Shown one piece after another: positions 47,675 through 59,154 of a stretch of 64,000 nucleotides of DNA. The stretch is taken from NCBI GenBank assembly GCA_011389865.1, contig JAABTL010000010.1:20687-84686 (forward strand). The letters are read 5' to 3'. The translations under genes were made by a program, and so were the position numbers. Source of the DNA: Trueperaceae bacterium (GTDB lineage Bacteria > Deinococcota > Deinococci > Deinococcales > Trueperaceae). Each line of letters begins with the position of its first letter. Within the stretch, counting starts at the first letter, position 1. Under the pieces are notes generated by a model. That model was given only the letters and a program-made list of their open reading frames with translations. It was not told the DNA's origin and did not search any database.

Positions 47675-49162
47675 ATGACGATGACCGCCGAACGGACCGC
47701 GACCTCCGCGCAGAGCAAGATCCTCTCTCAGGCCCTGACCTTCGACGACGTGCTGCTGGTGCCGCGGCGTTCCGCCGTGCTGCCCAAGGACGTCGCCCTG
47801 GACGCCCGCTTCAGCCGTCGCCTGGCGCTGCGCATCCCGATCGTGTCGGCGGCCATGGACACGGTCACCGAGACGCAGATGGCGATCGCCATGGCGCGCC
47901 AGGGCGGCATCGGCGTCGTGCACAAGAAGATGAGCGTCGACGCCCAGGCCGACACGGTGCGCAAGGTCAAGCGCTCCGAGTCGGGCATGATCGTCGATCC
48001 GATCACGCTGCCCCCCACGGCGACCATCGGCGACGCCGAGCGGCTGATGGGCGAGTACCGCATCTCGGGCGTGCCGATCGTAGATGGCGACCAGCGCCTG
48101 CTCGGCATCCTGACGAACCGCGACCTGCGCTTCGAGGACGACATGAGCCGCAGCGTCAGCGAACTGATGACGAAGGATGGGCTGATCACGGTCCCGAACG
48201 GCACCACGCTCGAGGAGGCCCGCGAGATCCTCCGTGGTCACAAGGTCGAGAAGCTGCTGGTGGTCGACGAGGCCTTCCGGCTCACCGGCCTGATCACGAT
48301 CAAGGACATCACCAAGAAGCTCGCGTACCCCAACGCCGCCAAGGACGAGCTCGGCCGCCTGCGGGTGGCCGCGGCGGTGGGCGTCAGTCACGACCTGGCC
48401 GACCGTGCCCGCGCCCTCGTCGAGGCCGGGGTCGACGCGCTCGTGCTCGACAGCGCCCACGGCCACAGCGAGGGCATCCTCGACGCCCTCGCTTTCCTGA
48501 AGTCCAGCTTCGACGTGGACGTGGTGGCGGGCAACGTCGGCACCGCCGAGGCCGCCCGCGACCTCATCGCGCTCGGGGCCGACGCCGTCAAGGTGGGCAT
48601 CGGCCCCGGGTCGATCTGCACGACGCGGGTGGTGACGGGCGTCGGCATGCCCCAGCTCTCGGCGATCATGGCGGTCGCCGAGGTGACCGAGGCGGCAGGG
48701 GTCCCGCTGATCGCCGACGGCGGCATCAAGCAGACGGGCGACATCGCCAAGGCGATCGCGGCCGGCGCCGACTCGGTGATGATCGGTTCCATGCTGGCGG
48801 GCACCAGCGAGGCGCCGGGCGAGAACCTCCTGCGCGACGGTCGCCGTTACAAGGCCTACCGCGGGATGGGTAGCCTGGGCGCCATGGCGGGCGGCTCCGC
48901 CGACCGCTACTTCCAGGAGGACGCCAAGAAGCTCGTACCGGAGGGCGTCGAGGGCATGGTCGCCTACAAGGGGCCGGTCGAGGACGTGCTCTTCCAGATG
49001 ATCGGTGGTCTGCGCAGCTCCATGGGCTACTGCGGCGCGGCGACCCTCGGCGAGCTGCAGCGCGACGCGCGCTTCGTGACGATCACGCAGGCGAGCCTGA
49101 TCGAGGGGCACCCGCACGACATCACGATCACCCAGGACGCGCCCAACTACTCCGTGCGTTAG
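47675..49162 (+). CDS. guaB: IMP dehydrogenase
   Basis: This 495-residue enzyme oxidises IMP to XMP, the first step to GMP. The barrel starts [17 protein letters not shown]. Two CBS domains lie at about residues 95-210 ([15 protein letters not shown] and [14 protein letters not shown]), the regulatory module. The catalytic loop is [17 protein letters not shown], with the nucleophilic cysteine, and [10 protein letters not shown] follows. The C-terminus GQ... flap contains [16 protein letters not shown]. The ATG at 47675 (ATGACGATG) is preceded by CGAGGG. Purine genes purQLF lie a few kilobases away. Full length. Confidence 0.97.
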   Translation: MTMTAERTATSAQSKILSQALTFDDVLLVPRRSAVLPKDVALDARFSRRLALRIPIVSAAMDTVTETQMAIAMARQGGIGVVHKKMSVDAQADTVRKVKRSESGMIVDPITLPPTATIGDAERLMGEYRISGVPIVDGDQRLLGILTNRDLRFEDDMSRSVSELMTKDGLITVPNGTTLEEAREILRGHKVEKLLVVDEAFRLTGLITIKDITKKLAYPNAAKDELGRLRVAAAVGVSHDLADRARALVEAGVDALVLDSAHGHSEGILDALAFLKSSFDVDVVAGNVGTAEAARDLIALGADAVKVGIGPGSICTTRVVTGVGMPQLSAIMAVAEVTEAAGVPLIADGGIKQTGDIAKAIAAGADSVMIGSMLAGTSEAPGENLLRDGRRYKAYRGMGSLGAMAGGSADRYFQEDAKKLVPEGVEGMVAYKGPVEDVLFQMIGGLRSSMGYCGAATLGELQRDARFVTITQASLIEGHPHDITITQDAPNYSVR

Positions 49163-49209
49163 GAGCAGGCACCTGCGCCGCACGCGCGGACTCGCCGCCA
49201 GGTTCCGGT

Positions 49210-50799
49210 TCAGAACGTCAGGACGTGGTCGCCCTCGGGCGGAAGCTCGAGGAAGCCGTCGCGCACGGCGTCGACACCCAGCGTGAGGAAGAACGTGAAG
49301 GGGCTCAGGACGCGCTCCTGGAGGCCGCCGTTGGGCCGTAGGTGGGCCTCGAGCCGCCGGAACTGGCCGCGCAGCTCGTCATCGCGTCGCGCCAACGCGT
49401 GCGAGGCCTTCTCGCGCAGCGTGACGAGGGTGCGGTCGAGGTGCCGGCGCCCGTTGCGCACGCTGCGCTCGAGCGTCGGATCGATGCCGCGCACCCGCTC
49501 GATCAGCTCGCCCGCCTCCCGCTCGACCACCGCCAGCGCCGAGCCGAAGGCGTCCGCGTGACCGTGCAGCGCGAGGGCCAGGTCGCAGTGGGCGCGTCGA
49601 GGATCGCGTTGTACCTCGCGCCAGTCGAGCCCGTGGCGCTCGAGGATCCGCCGCACGGGCGGCTGCAGCACCGTCACCGAGGCACGTGGCCAGATGAGCG
49701 GCATCGCGACGCCGTGCTGCTCGTACACGTCACGCAACTGCGCAAGGTAGCGCAGTTCGCCGGGGCCGACCACGAAGACGGCGCTGGGCAGGACGGCGTC
49801 CTGCAGCACCGGTCGCAGCCCCGCGGCCGGGGTGACGGCGGTGGGGTCGTGGTCGAGCCAGGCCTTCAGCTCCTGCAGCGGAACGTGGGCGTGGCCGACG
49901 CGCCAACCGTCGCCGTCGCGCCGCAGCAGCTCGCGCGCGTGTCCCCGCGGGCGCTCGACGAACAGGTTCGAGGCGCCCTCGCCGCGCCCGAGCTGCGCCG
50001 ACCAGCCGCGGGCCTCGAGCCGCGCGCCGCCGTACCGGACGTGGTCGGCGGAGACCTCGGGGTCGTCGAGCTCGCGGTCGAGAAGGGGCCGCCACAGGCG
50101 CGCGACCTCGGGGTCGAGCGGGTCGAGGACGAGCATGCCTTGGTCGCCGAGCAGCGCGGTGATGAGCCGCGCGAAGGCGTCGCTCCAGCGCGGCGCGCCG
50201 TCCGCGGCGTCCGCGAGCAGCGCAGCCACGTCGCCCAAGTGCGGCCCGCCGTGCCCGTCCGCCAGGTCGATGGCGCGCAGGTGGCCGAGGGCGGCCTCGA
50301 TCCAGGCGGGGTCGAGGGCCGCGCGGCCGACCGCTGGGCCCGACCGCAACGGCAGGTGCAATCGGTGCAGGCGCTCGTCGCGCCCCAGCACCCAGGCGTG
50401 GTCCATCTCGGCGACGTCGTGATCCTGCGTCGCCATCCAGAAGACCGGCACCACCGGGCGGTCCGGCGCGTCGAGGCGCTGCGCGAGCCTCACGGCGGTC
50501 ACCGCCTTGGAGAGGGTGTAGGTGGGCCCCAGCAGCCAGCCGACCTGCTGGCCCGTGACCACGACGCGCGAGTCGGGGTGCGCCAGCCGCTCCAGCGCCT
50601 CGCGCTGCGCGGGCCGCGCGCCCCAACGCTCGGCGCCTGCCCGCAGCGCCGCCACCAGCGCCGGCCGGTCGACCGGCCTAGGGTTCGCCAGCGCGCCCTC
50701 CAGGTCGTCCACCGGTCGCCGGAAGTGCTCGGCCAGGTCGCCGGCCCGGTACGCCTCGAGGAAGGACCGCGTCGCCGGGGGGTGAGCTGATGGGGGCAC
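49210..50799 (-). CDS. bshC: Bacillithiol biosynthesis cysteine-adding enzyme
   Basis: This 529-residue enzyme adds cysteine to glucosaminyl-malate, completing bacillithiol, a low-molecular-weight thiol. The N-terminal Rossmann part shows VVVTGQQVGWLLGPTYTLSKAV and PVFWMATQDHDVAEMDH, signatures of BshC, and a C-terminal coiled coil (about 410-480) is present. Length matches the family (~540). The GTG at 50799 is used; TAGATT five bases upstream suggests a leaderless mRNA. A 40-bp palindrome stands upstream, between it and the divergent glycosyltransferase gene. bshA and bshB are not in the window. Confidence 0.93.
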   Translation of the reverse strand: MPPSAHPPATRSFLEAYRAGDLAEHFRRPVDDLEGALANPRPVDRPALVAALRAGAERWGARPAQREALERLAHPDSRVVVTGQQVGWLLGPTYTLSKAVTAVRLAQRLDAPDRPVVPVFWMATQDHDVAEMDHAWVLGRDERLHRLHLPLRSGPAVGRAALDPAWIEAALGHLRAIDLADGHGGPHLGDVAALLADAADGAPRWSDAFARLITALLGDQGMLVLDPLDPEVARLWRPLLDRELDDPEVSADHVRYGGARLEARGWSAQLGRGEGASNLFVERPRGHARELLRRDGDGWRVGHAHVPLQELKAWLDHDPTAVTPAAGLRPVLQDAVLPSAVFVVGPGELRYLAQLRDVYEQHGVAMPLIWPRASVTVLQPPVRRILERHGLDWREVQRDPRRAHCDLALALHGHADAFGSALAVVEREAGELIERVRGIDPTLERSVRNGRRHLDRTLVTLREKASHALARRDDELRGQFRRLEAHLRPNGGLQERVLSPFTFFLTLGVDAVRDGFLELPPEGDHVLTF

Positions 50800-50804
50800 G
50801 CGCC

Positions 50805-50810
50805 AATCTA
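50805..50810 (-). promoter_or_regulatory. -10 box for bshC, probably leaderless
   Basis: Minus-strand TAGATT ends five bases before the bshC GTG, without a ribosome site. Confidence 0.4.
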
Positions 50811-50846
50811 CCGCCCCGGGGGCCGCCCCGGCCGTCGCCCGCTTTG

Positions 50847-50886
50847 CGTGCGCCGGCGCGGCGGCGCGCCGCCGCGCCGGCGCACG
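50847..50886. repeat. Perfect 40-bp palindrome between bshC and the glycosyltransferase gene
   Basis: The half starting CGTGCGCCGGCGCGGCGGCG (50847-50866) is followed directly by its exact inverse complement, with no spacer. It sits between the divergent promoters of bshC and the downstream gene, and could be a terminator, an operator, or a mobile palindrome. Confidence 0.9.
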
Positions 50887-50895
50887 TGGTAGCCT
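50887..50895 (+). promoter_or_regulatory. Extended -10 promoter for the glycosyltransferase gene
   Basis: TGgTAGCCT (hexamer 50890-50895) ends ten bases before the ATG, so the leader would be very short or absent. Confidence 0.45.
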
Positions 50896-50905
50896 CGCGC
50901 CGCCC

Positions 50906-51709
50906 ATGCCGCGTTCCGACCCGTCCGGCTCCGACCCGCCGCCCCCCGCGGCCGCGTCGGCCGTCGAGCCGATCCCCTGGCCGGCGGCCCTGCCGGCACC
51001 CCGCGACGTCCTCGGGCACGCCGTCCACCCCATCGACCTCGACGGCGCCGCCGACCTCGTCCTGCGGGCCAGCCGCGGCACGACGCCGCGACTCGTCGTC
51101 ACCCTGAACCCGGAGATCGTGGTGCGTGCCCGGAGCGAGGCGCGCCTGCGCGCCGCCCTCGAGCGCGCGGACCTCACGGTCGCCGACGGGATCGGCCTGC
51201 TGTGGGCGGCGCGCCGCGCCGGCCTGCGGCTCCCGGGACGCGTGCCCGGCGTGGAGCTGGCGACCGCCTGCCTGACCCGCGGTGGCGGGGAGCTGAGCGT
51301 CTACTTCCTCGGCGGCCGGCCCGGCGTGGCCGAGGCCGCGGCCGAGGAGGCCCGCCGGCGCTGGGGGACGCGGGTGGCCGGCACCCGCGACGGGTACTTC
51401 GACCACGAGCGCGACGGCGCAGCCGTCGCGAACGAGGTCGGCCGCTCCGGGGCGCAGCTGCTGCTCGCGGGGCTCGGCGAGCGCCAGGAGGTCTTCCTCG
51501 ACGCGCACCGCGACGCGCTCGCCGTCGGCGCCATGATCGGCGTCGGCGGCACGCTCGACGTGCTCGCCGGCGTGGCCCGGCGGACGCCTGCGTGGACGCG
51601 ACGCTGGGGTGTGGAGTGGGCCTGGCGGGTCGGCTTCGATCCGCGTCGCTGGCACCGCGTGCCGCGGCTGCTGCGCTTCGTGGGCCTCGCGTTGCGCCGT
51701 CGGGGCTGA
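50906..51709 (+). CDS. WecG/TagA/CpsF-family glycosyltransferase
   Basis: This 267-residue enzyme (GT26 family) moves an N-acetylmannosamine-type sugar onto a lipid-linked acceptor for teichoic acid, capsule or surface polysaccharide. The signature VTLNPEIVVRARSEARLRAALERADLTVADGIGLLWAAR is characteristic. GGELSVYFLGGRPGVAEAA and LLLAGLGERQEVFLDAHRD follow, and the helical end GVEWAWRVGFDPRRWHRVPRLLRF is typical. The first ~30 residues are Pro/Ala-rich and not part of the fold. It stands alone, divergent from bshC. The sugar and acceptor are unknown. Confidence 0.88.
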   Translation: MPRSDPSGSDPPPPAAASAVEPIPWPAALPAPRDVLGHAVHPIDLDGAADLVLRASRGTTPRLVVTLNPEIVVRARSEARLRAALERADLTVADGIGLLWAARRAGLRLPGRVPGVELATACLTRGGGELSVYFLGGRPGVAEAAAEEARRRWGTRVAGTRDGYFDHERDGAAVANEVGRSGAQLLLAGLGERQEVFLDAHRDALAVGAMIGVGGTLDVLAGVARRTPAWTRRWGVEWAWRVGFDPRRWHRVPRLLRFVGLALRRRG

Positions 51710-51730
51710 GGCTCGGGACCGCCGCCGAGC

Positions 51731-53194
<1,464 letters not shown>

Positions 53195-53205
53195 GGGATC
53201 GGGCC

Positions 53206-55517
<2,312 letters not shown>

Positions 55518-55521
<4 letters not shown>

Positions 55522-56210
55522 GCCGACACCCCCGCCGCTCGGGCGAAGGCGCGCAAGAGCGGCACGCCGTCCTCGCCGCCCAGCAGGGCCTCGGCGGCGC
55601 GCTCCGGGTGCGGCATCATGCCGAGCACGTTGCCGCGGCCGCCCACGATGCCGGCGATGTCGCGCATCGCCCCGTTCGGGTTCCCGTCCGGGTCGGCGGC
55701 GGGCAGGTAGCGCAGCACGACGCGGCCCTCGGCCTCGAGCGCGTCGAGGGTGGCGTCGTCGGCGACGTAGCGTCCGTCGTGGTGCGCGACGGGTAGGCGG
55801 AGCCGCTGCCCGCGGCGCAGGCCGGCGAGCAGCGGGTGGTCGTCCCGCTGGACCTCGACGGTCACCGTGCGGCAGACGAACGCGAGTCCCTCGTTGCGCG
55901 CCAGCGCGCCCGGGAGCATGCCCGCCTCCGTCAGCACCTGGAAGCCGTTGCAGATCCCCAGGACCGGTCCCCCCCGCTCGGCGAACGCGCGCACGGCGTG
56001 CATCACCGGGCTCTGCGCCGCCAGGGCGCCCGACCGGAGGTAGTCGCCGTAGCTGAACCCACCGGGGACCAGGACGCCACCCGCGCCGCCGAGGTCGCTG
56101 TCCGCGTGCCACACGAAGCGGACGTCGGCGCCGGTGACACGCTCGAGGGCGTGGCGGGCGTCGTCGTCGCAGTTCGATCCGGGGAAGCGCAGGACGGCGA
56201 GATGGGGCAT
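55518..56210 (-). CDS. purQ: Phosphoribosylformylglycinamidine synthase, glutaminase subunit
   Basis: This 230-residue class I glutaminase supplies ammonia to PurL. The active-site cysteine is in LGICNGFQVLTEAG and the His/Glu pair is in MMPHPERAAEAL. The start VLRFPGSNCDDDARHAL and VLVPGGFSYGDYLRSGAL are typical. The ATG at 56210 is chosen; a GTG two codons upstream is also possible. An extended -10 box lies 42 bases away. It is the first gene of purQLF here. Confidence 0.96.
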
Positions 56211-56251
56211 GGGCACAGGGTGGGCGGCCGCAGGGCCGCGCGTACCGCGTC

Positions 56252-56260
56252 AATCTAGCA
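56252..56260 (-). promoter_or_regulatory. Extended -10 promoter for purQLF
   Basis: Minus-strand TGcTAGATT (hexamer 56252-56257) precedes purQ by about 42 bases. No purine riboswitch-like pairing was recognised in the short leader. Confidence 0.45.
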
Positions 56261-56354
56261 TGCCCGTGGCTGCGGCCGCCGACGCCGTCGCGACGCCAGC
56301 GGCAGTCACGGCCGGGTACGCCGCGGGCCGCGACCGGCCCGGGCGGCGGCGTTC

Positions 56355-56363
56355 TGGTATCAT
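56355..56363 (+). promoter_or_regulatory. Extended -10 promoter for tRNA-Leu
   Basis: TGgTATCAT (hexamer 56358-56363) ends 35 bases before the tRNA. Confidence 0.55.
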
Positions 56364-56398
56364 CTCGATTCGACCGGGCGCGCCGCCCGGCGGCCCCT

Positions 56399-56482
56399 GC
56401 CGGGGTGGCGGAACGGTAGACGCAGTCGACTCAAAATCGACCGGGGCAACCCGTGCGGGTTCGACTCCCGCCCTCGGCACCA
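56399..56482 (+). tRNA. tRNA-Leu (anticodon CAA)
   Basis: The acceptor stem pairs GCCGGGG (56399-56405) with CCTCGGC, the discriminator is A and CCA is encoded (56480-56482). The anticodon stem is GTCGA/TCGAC with loop CTCAAAA, giving CAA at 56432-56434, which reads UUG. A long variable arm (class II) and a T-arm GCGGG-TTCGACT-CCCGC are present, as expected for leucine. secG follows 41 bases downstream and may be read through. Confidence 0.95.
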
Positions 56483-56523
56483 TCCGACACGCTGCGCCCG
56501 ACGGCGCCTTCTGAGGAGTCCCC

Positions 56524-56760
56524 ATGTTGTTCTGGCTGGTCCTGATCCCCTTCGTCCTCATCTCGCTGCTGCTCACGCTGGTCATCCTCATGCAGGAGCC
56601 CAAGCAGGCGGGCCTCGGCGAGGGCCTCGGCGGCGGGGGCGGTGGCGGCATCGACTTCGGCACCCGCGGCGGCACCGCCGGTGGCCTGCAGCGCGTCACC
56701 ATCTACCTCGGCGTCACCTGGGGCGCGCTGGCCCTCTTGCTGCAGGTCGTACCCCGCTAG
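56524..56760 (+). CDS. secG: Protein translocase subunit SecG
   Basis: This 78-residue membrane protein supports SecYE. It has two hydrophobic helices (about 4-22 and 55-75) separated by the typical MQEPKQAGLGEGLGGG segment and a Gly-rich loop. The ATG has GAGGAG seven bases upstream. The last five codons and the TAG stop lie inside the first of four tandem hairpins, so the stop is in a loop. It is probably co-transcribed with the tRNA. Length is normal. Confidence 0.93.
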   Translation: MLFWLVLIPFVLISLLLTLVILMQEPKQAGLGEGLGGGGGGGIDFGTRGGTAGGLQRVTIYLGVTWGALALLLQVVPR

Positions 56761-56842
56761 GGGTACGACACGCGTACCCCGCTAGGGGTACGACACGCGT
56801 ACCCCGCTAGGGGTACGACACGCGTACCCCGCTAGGGGTACG
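56748..56842. repeat. Four tandem hairpins (25-bp period) at the end of secG
   Basis: CGTACCCC-GCTA-GGGGTACG repeats at 56748, 56773, 56798 and 56823, each an 8-bp perfect stem with a 4-base loop, spaced by ACACG. The first copy covers the end of the secG coding region. The spacer changes after the fourth copy. No recognisable spacers like those of CRISPR arrays are present. Confidence 0.95.
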
Positions 56843-56872
56843 ACGCGCGCGCGTACGCTCGACCCGACGAAA

Positions 56873-56906
56873 CGCCGCGGGCTGCCCTTCTGTGCAGCCC
56901 GCGGCG
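56873..56906 (-). terminator. Terminator of the peptide ABC operon
   Basis: CGCCGCGGGCTGC (56873-56885) and its inverse complement (56894-56906) form a perfect 13-bp stem around an 8-base loop. Read on the minus strand it is followed by TTTCG, so it ends the operon coming from the right; it also closes the secG side. Confidence 0.75.
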
Positions 56907-56930
56907 ATGGCGTCGAGGTAGCGCTCGCGG

Positions 56931-57119
56931 CTACCGCTGCGGCCGGATGTGGTCGAGGATCCCGACCAGGGCCACCAGGAGTCCCACGAACGACACGCCG
57001 TAACCGAAGAAGTTCAGGAAGTACGTCCTGGGCACATGGCCCAGCACGATGAGGAAGAGGAGAAGCCAGCCGCCGAACGCCATGAGGCCGCCGGTCCACA
57101 TCATCTTCGTCGAACGCAT
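56931..57119 (-). CDS. Small two-helix membrane protein of the ABC operon
   Basis: This 62-residue protein has two membrane helices (about GGLMAFGGWLLLFLIVLGHV and FFGYGVSFVGLLVALVGIL) and a short basic tail. The ATG at 57119 is chosen because GGAGGTGG stands eight bases upstream; a start at 57137 is possible. It is not recognised with a function. It follows the second ATPase gene by 63 bases and ends at the terminator, so it belongs to the transporter operon and may be an accessory subunit (inference). Confidence 0.75.
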   Translation of the reverse strand: MRSTKMMWTGGLMAFGGWLLLFLIVLGHVPRTYFLNFFGYGVSFVGLLVALVGILDHIRPQR

Positions 57120-57182
57120 CAAGCCGACCACCTCCATGAGTTCGGAGTCGCTACCGAGCCTCGCCCGCCGACCCGCATGCTA

Positions 57183-58190
57183 TCAAGCCTCCTCGCTGTC
57201 CCGGTAGAGGAAGCAGGCCGTCCAATGGTCCGGCCGCGGGAGGTAGTGTGGCGGGTCCTCGACGTCGCAGATGCCCGGCATGTGGTGCGGGCAGCGCGGA
57301 TGGTAGCGACAGCCCGGCGGCGGGTTGATCAGGCTGGGCGGCTCCCCCGCCGGCACCTTCTTCATGTGGGTGGCGTTCACCGGGTCCGGGTCCGAGATGG
57401 CCTCGAGCAGCGCCTGGGTGTACGGGTGGCTGGGGTGATGGACCAGGTCGCGCACGAGAGCGTGCTCGATCAGCTTGCCGCCGTACATCACGAAGATGCG
57501 CTCCGAGAAGTAGCGGACGGTGGAGAGGTCGTGGGTGATGTAGATGACGCCGATTCCGTGGGTCTCCTGCAGCTTGCGCAGGATCTGCAGGATCTCCACC
57601 CGCACCGACGCGTCCAGCATCGACACCGGCTCGTCGGCCAGGATCAGCTTGGGGTTGAGGATCATGGCGCGGGCGATCACCAGGCGCTGCTGCTGTCCGC
57701 CCGAGAGCATGTGGGGGAACTTGTGGAGGATGTCTTCGATCGGCGTGAGCTTCACCTCGGTGAGCACCGTGCGGATGCGCTCGTCGCGCTCGGCCTTGTC
57801 GGCCACGCCGTTGATGATCAGCGGCTCCTCGAGGATGCGTTGCGCCGGCATGAACGGCGGCAGGGCCCCGTAGGGGTCCTGCTGCACGTAGCCGATCTGC
57901 GACCGGTACCACTTGAGGGTGGCGGCGTCGAAGTCGCTGATGTCGCGCCCGTTGAAGACGACCGTGCCCTCGGTGGGCGGGTGGATGCCCAGCAGCGTCT
58001 TGACCAGCGTGCTCTTGCCGCAGCCCGACTCGCCGACGACGGCGACCGCCTCGCCCTGGGCCAGCTGGAAGCTGATCCCGTCGACCGCCCGGACGGTGCC
58101 GGCCTTGAGGAAGCCGAAGCGCCGCAGCTCGAAGTGGGTGCGCAGCCCGCGGACGTCGAGCAGGGGGCCGTTGGCCGGGGTGTCACTCAT
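57183..58190 (-). CDS. Peptide-type ABC transporter ATPase (OppF/DppF-like)
   Basis: This 335-residue ATPase has GESGCGKSTLVKTLLG (Walker A), MLSGGQQQRLVIARAM (signature), LILADEPVSMLDASV (Walker B) and the YITHDLSTVRYF switch. The C-terminal oligopeptide-binding extension includes SLINPPPGCRYHPRCPHHMPGICD, with cysteines that can bind an Fe-S cluster in some homologues. It overlaps the second ATPase gene by eight bases. The family carries peptides, or in some bacteria oligosaccharides and nickel. Substrate not determined. Confidence 0.92.
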   Translation of the reverse strand: MSDTPANGPLLDVRGLRTHFELRRFGFLKAGTVRAVDGISFQLAQGEAVAVVGESGCGKSTLVKTLLGIHPPTEGTVVFNGRDISDFDAATLKWYRSQIGYVQQDPYGALPPFMPAQRILEEPLIINGVADKAERDERIRTVLTEVKLTPIEDILHKFPHMLSGGQQQRLVIARAMILNPKLILADEPVSMLDASVRVEILQILRKLQETHGIGVIYITHDLSTVRYFSERIFVMYGGKLIEHALVRDLVHHPSHPYTQALLEAISDPDPVNATHMKKVPAGEPPSLINPPPGCRYHPRCPHHMPGICDVEDPPHYLPRPDHWTACFLYRDSEEA

Positions 58191-59154
58191 GGAGCCAGCA
58201 CCTCACCTTGCGGCCGTCGTCCGTGTCGAACATCGGCGGGGCCTCGTCGCACTTCTCGAAGCGCATCGGGCAGCGCTCCTTGAAGCGGCAGCCCGTCGGG
58301 GGGTTGATGAGGCTCGGCGGCTGACCGGGGATGAACGACAGCTCCCGGTCCTCGTGCAGCGTCGGCACGCTGGCCATGAGCATCTTGGAGTACGGGTGCA
58401 GCGGCTCGAGGTAGAAGCGACCCGCGTCGCTCCACTCGACCATCTCGCCGGCGTACATCACGGCCGCGTCGTCGGCGATCTCACTGGAGGTCGCGATGTC
58501 GTGGGTGATGAGGATGAAGCTGGTCTTGACCTCCGACTTGACGCGCTTGAGGAGGTTCATCACGTTGGCCTGCGTGAGCACGTCCAGCGCGGAGGTCGGC
58601 TCGTCGAGCAGGACGAGGTCGGGCTCCATCACGAGGGCCATGGCGATGGCCACCCGCTGGCGCATGCCGCCCGAGAGCTCGAACGGGTAGCGGTCGAGGA
58701 AATCGGTCGGCAGGCCGACCATCTTGAAGCCCTCGCGCGCCTTGTCGTCGGCCTCCGCCTTGCTGCGGGCGCGACGGTGGAGGATCAGCGGTTCGTAGAT
58801 CTGCTCGCCGATCTTGATGACCGGGTTGAGGGTGTTCATCGCCGCCTGCGGCACGAAGCCGAGCCGGATCCAGCGCACCTCCTTGCGGAAGCGCTCGTCG
58901 CTGAAGCGCATGATGTCGTCGTCGCCGAGCCGCACCACGCCGTCGTAGGCATCGATGTTGCGCGGCAGCAGGCGCAGCAGCGCCTTGGACAGCGAGCTCT
59001 TGCCGCAGCCGGACTCGCCGACGACGACCACCGAGCGGTTGCGCGGGAGGTCGAGGTCGACCCGGTCCACGGCCTGCAGGACGCCCTTGGTGGTGCGGTA
59101 GTAGAGCCGCAGGCCGCGGACCTCGAGGAGTCGATCGTGGTCCGCCACGATCAC
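58183..59154 (-). CDS. Peptide-type ABC transporter ATPase (OppD/DppD-like)
   Basis: This 323-residue ATPase is the first nucleotide-binding subunit. It shows GESGCGKSSLSKALLRLL, FELSGGMRQRVAIAMAL, LVLLDEPTSALDVLT and ILITHDIATSSEIADDAAVMYAG. The C-terminal extension is SLINPPTGCRFKERCPMRFEKCDEAPP. The GTG at 59154 overlaps the end of the second permease (GTGA); a GTG two codons later is also possible. The two ATPases fit the usual OppDF pair. Confidence 0.92.
   Translation of the reverse strand: MIVADHDRLLEVRGLRLYYRTTKGVLQAVDRVDLDLPRNRSVVVVGESGCGKSSLSKALLRLLPRNIDAYDGVVRLGDDDIMRFSDERFRKEVRWIRLGFVPQAAMNTLNPVIKIGEQIYEPLILHRRARSKAEADDKAREGFKMVGLPTDFLDRYPFELSGGMRQRVAIAMALVMEPDLVLLDEPTSALDVLTQANVMNLLKRVKSEVKTSFILITHDIATSSEIADDAAVMYAGEMVEWSDAGRFYLEPLHPYSKMLMASVPTLHEDRELSFIPGQPPSLINPPTGCRFKERCPMRFEKCDEAPPMFDTDDGRKVRCWLHE

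Noticed and set aside
56748-56842. Short tandem repeats that might be a CRISPR array
   Set aside because: The spacer between repeats is five identical bases, so there are no unique spacers, and no cas genes are nearby.
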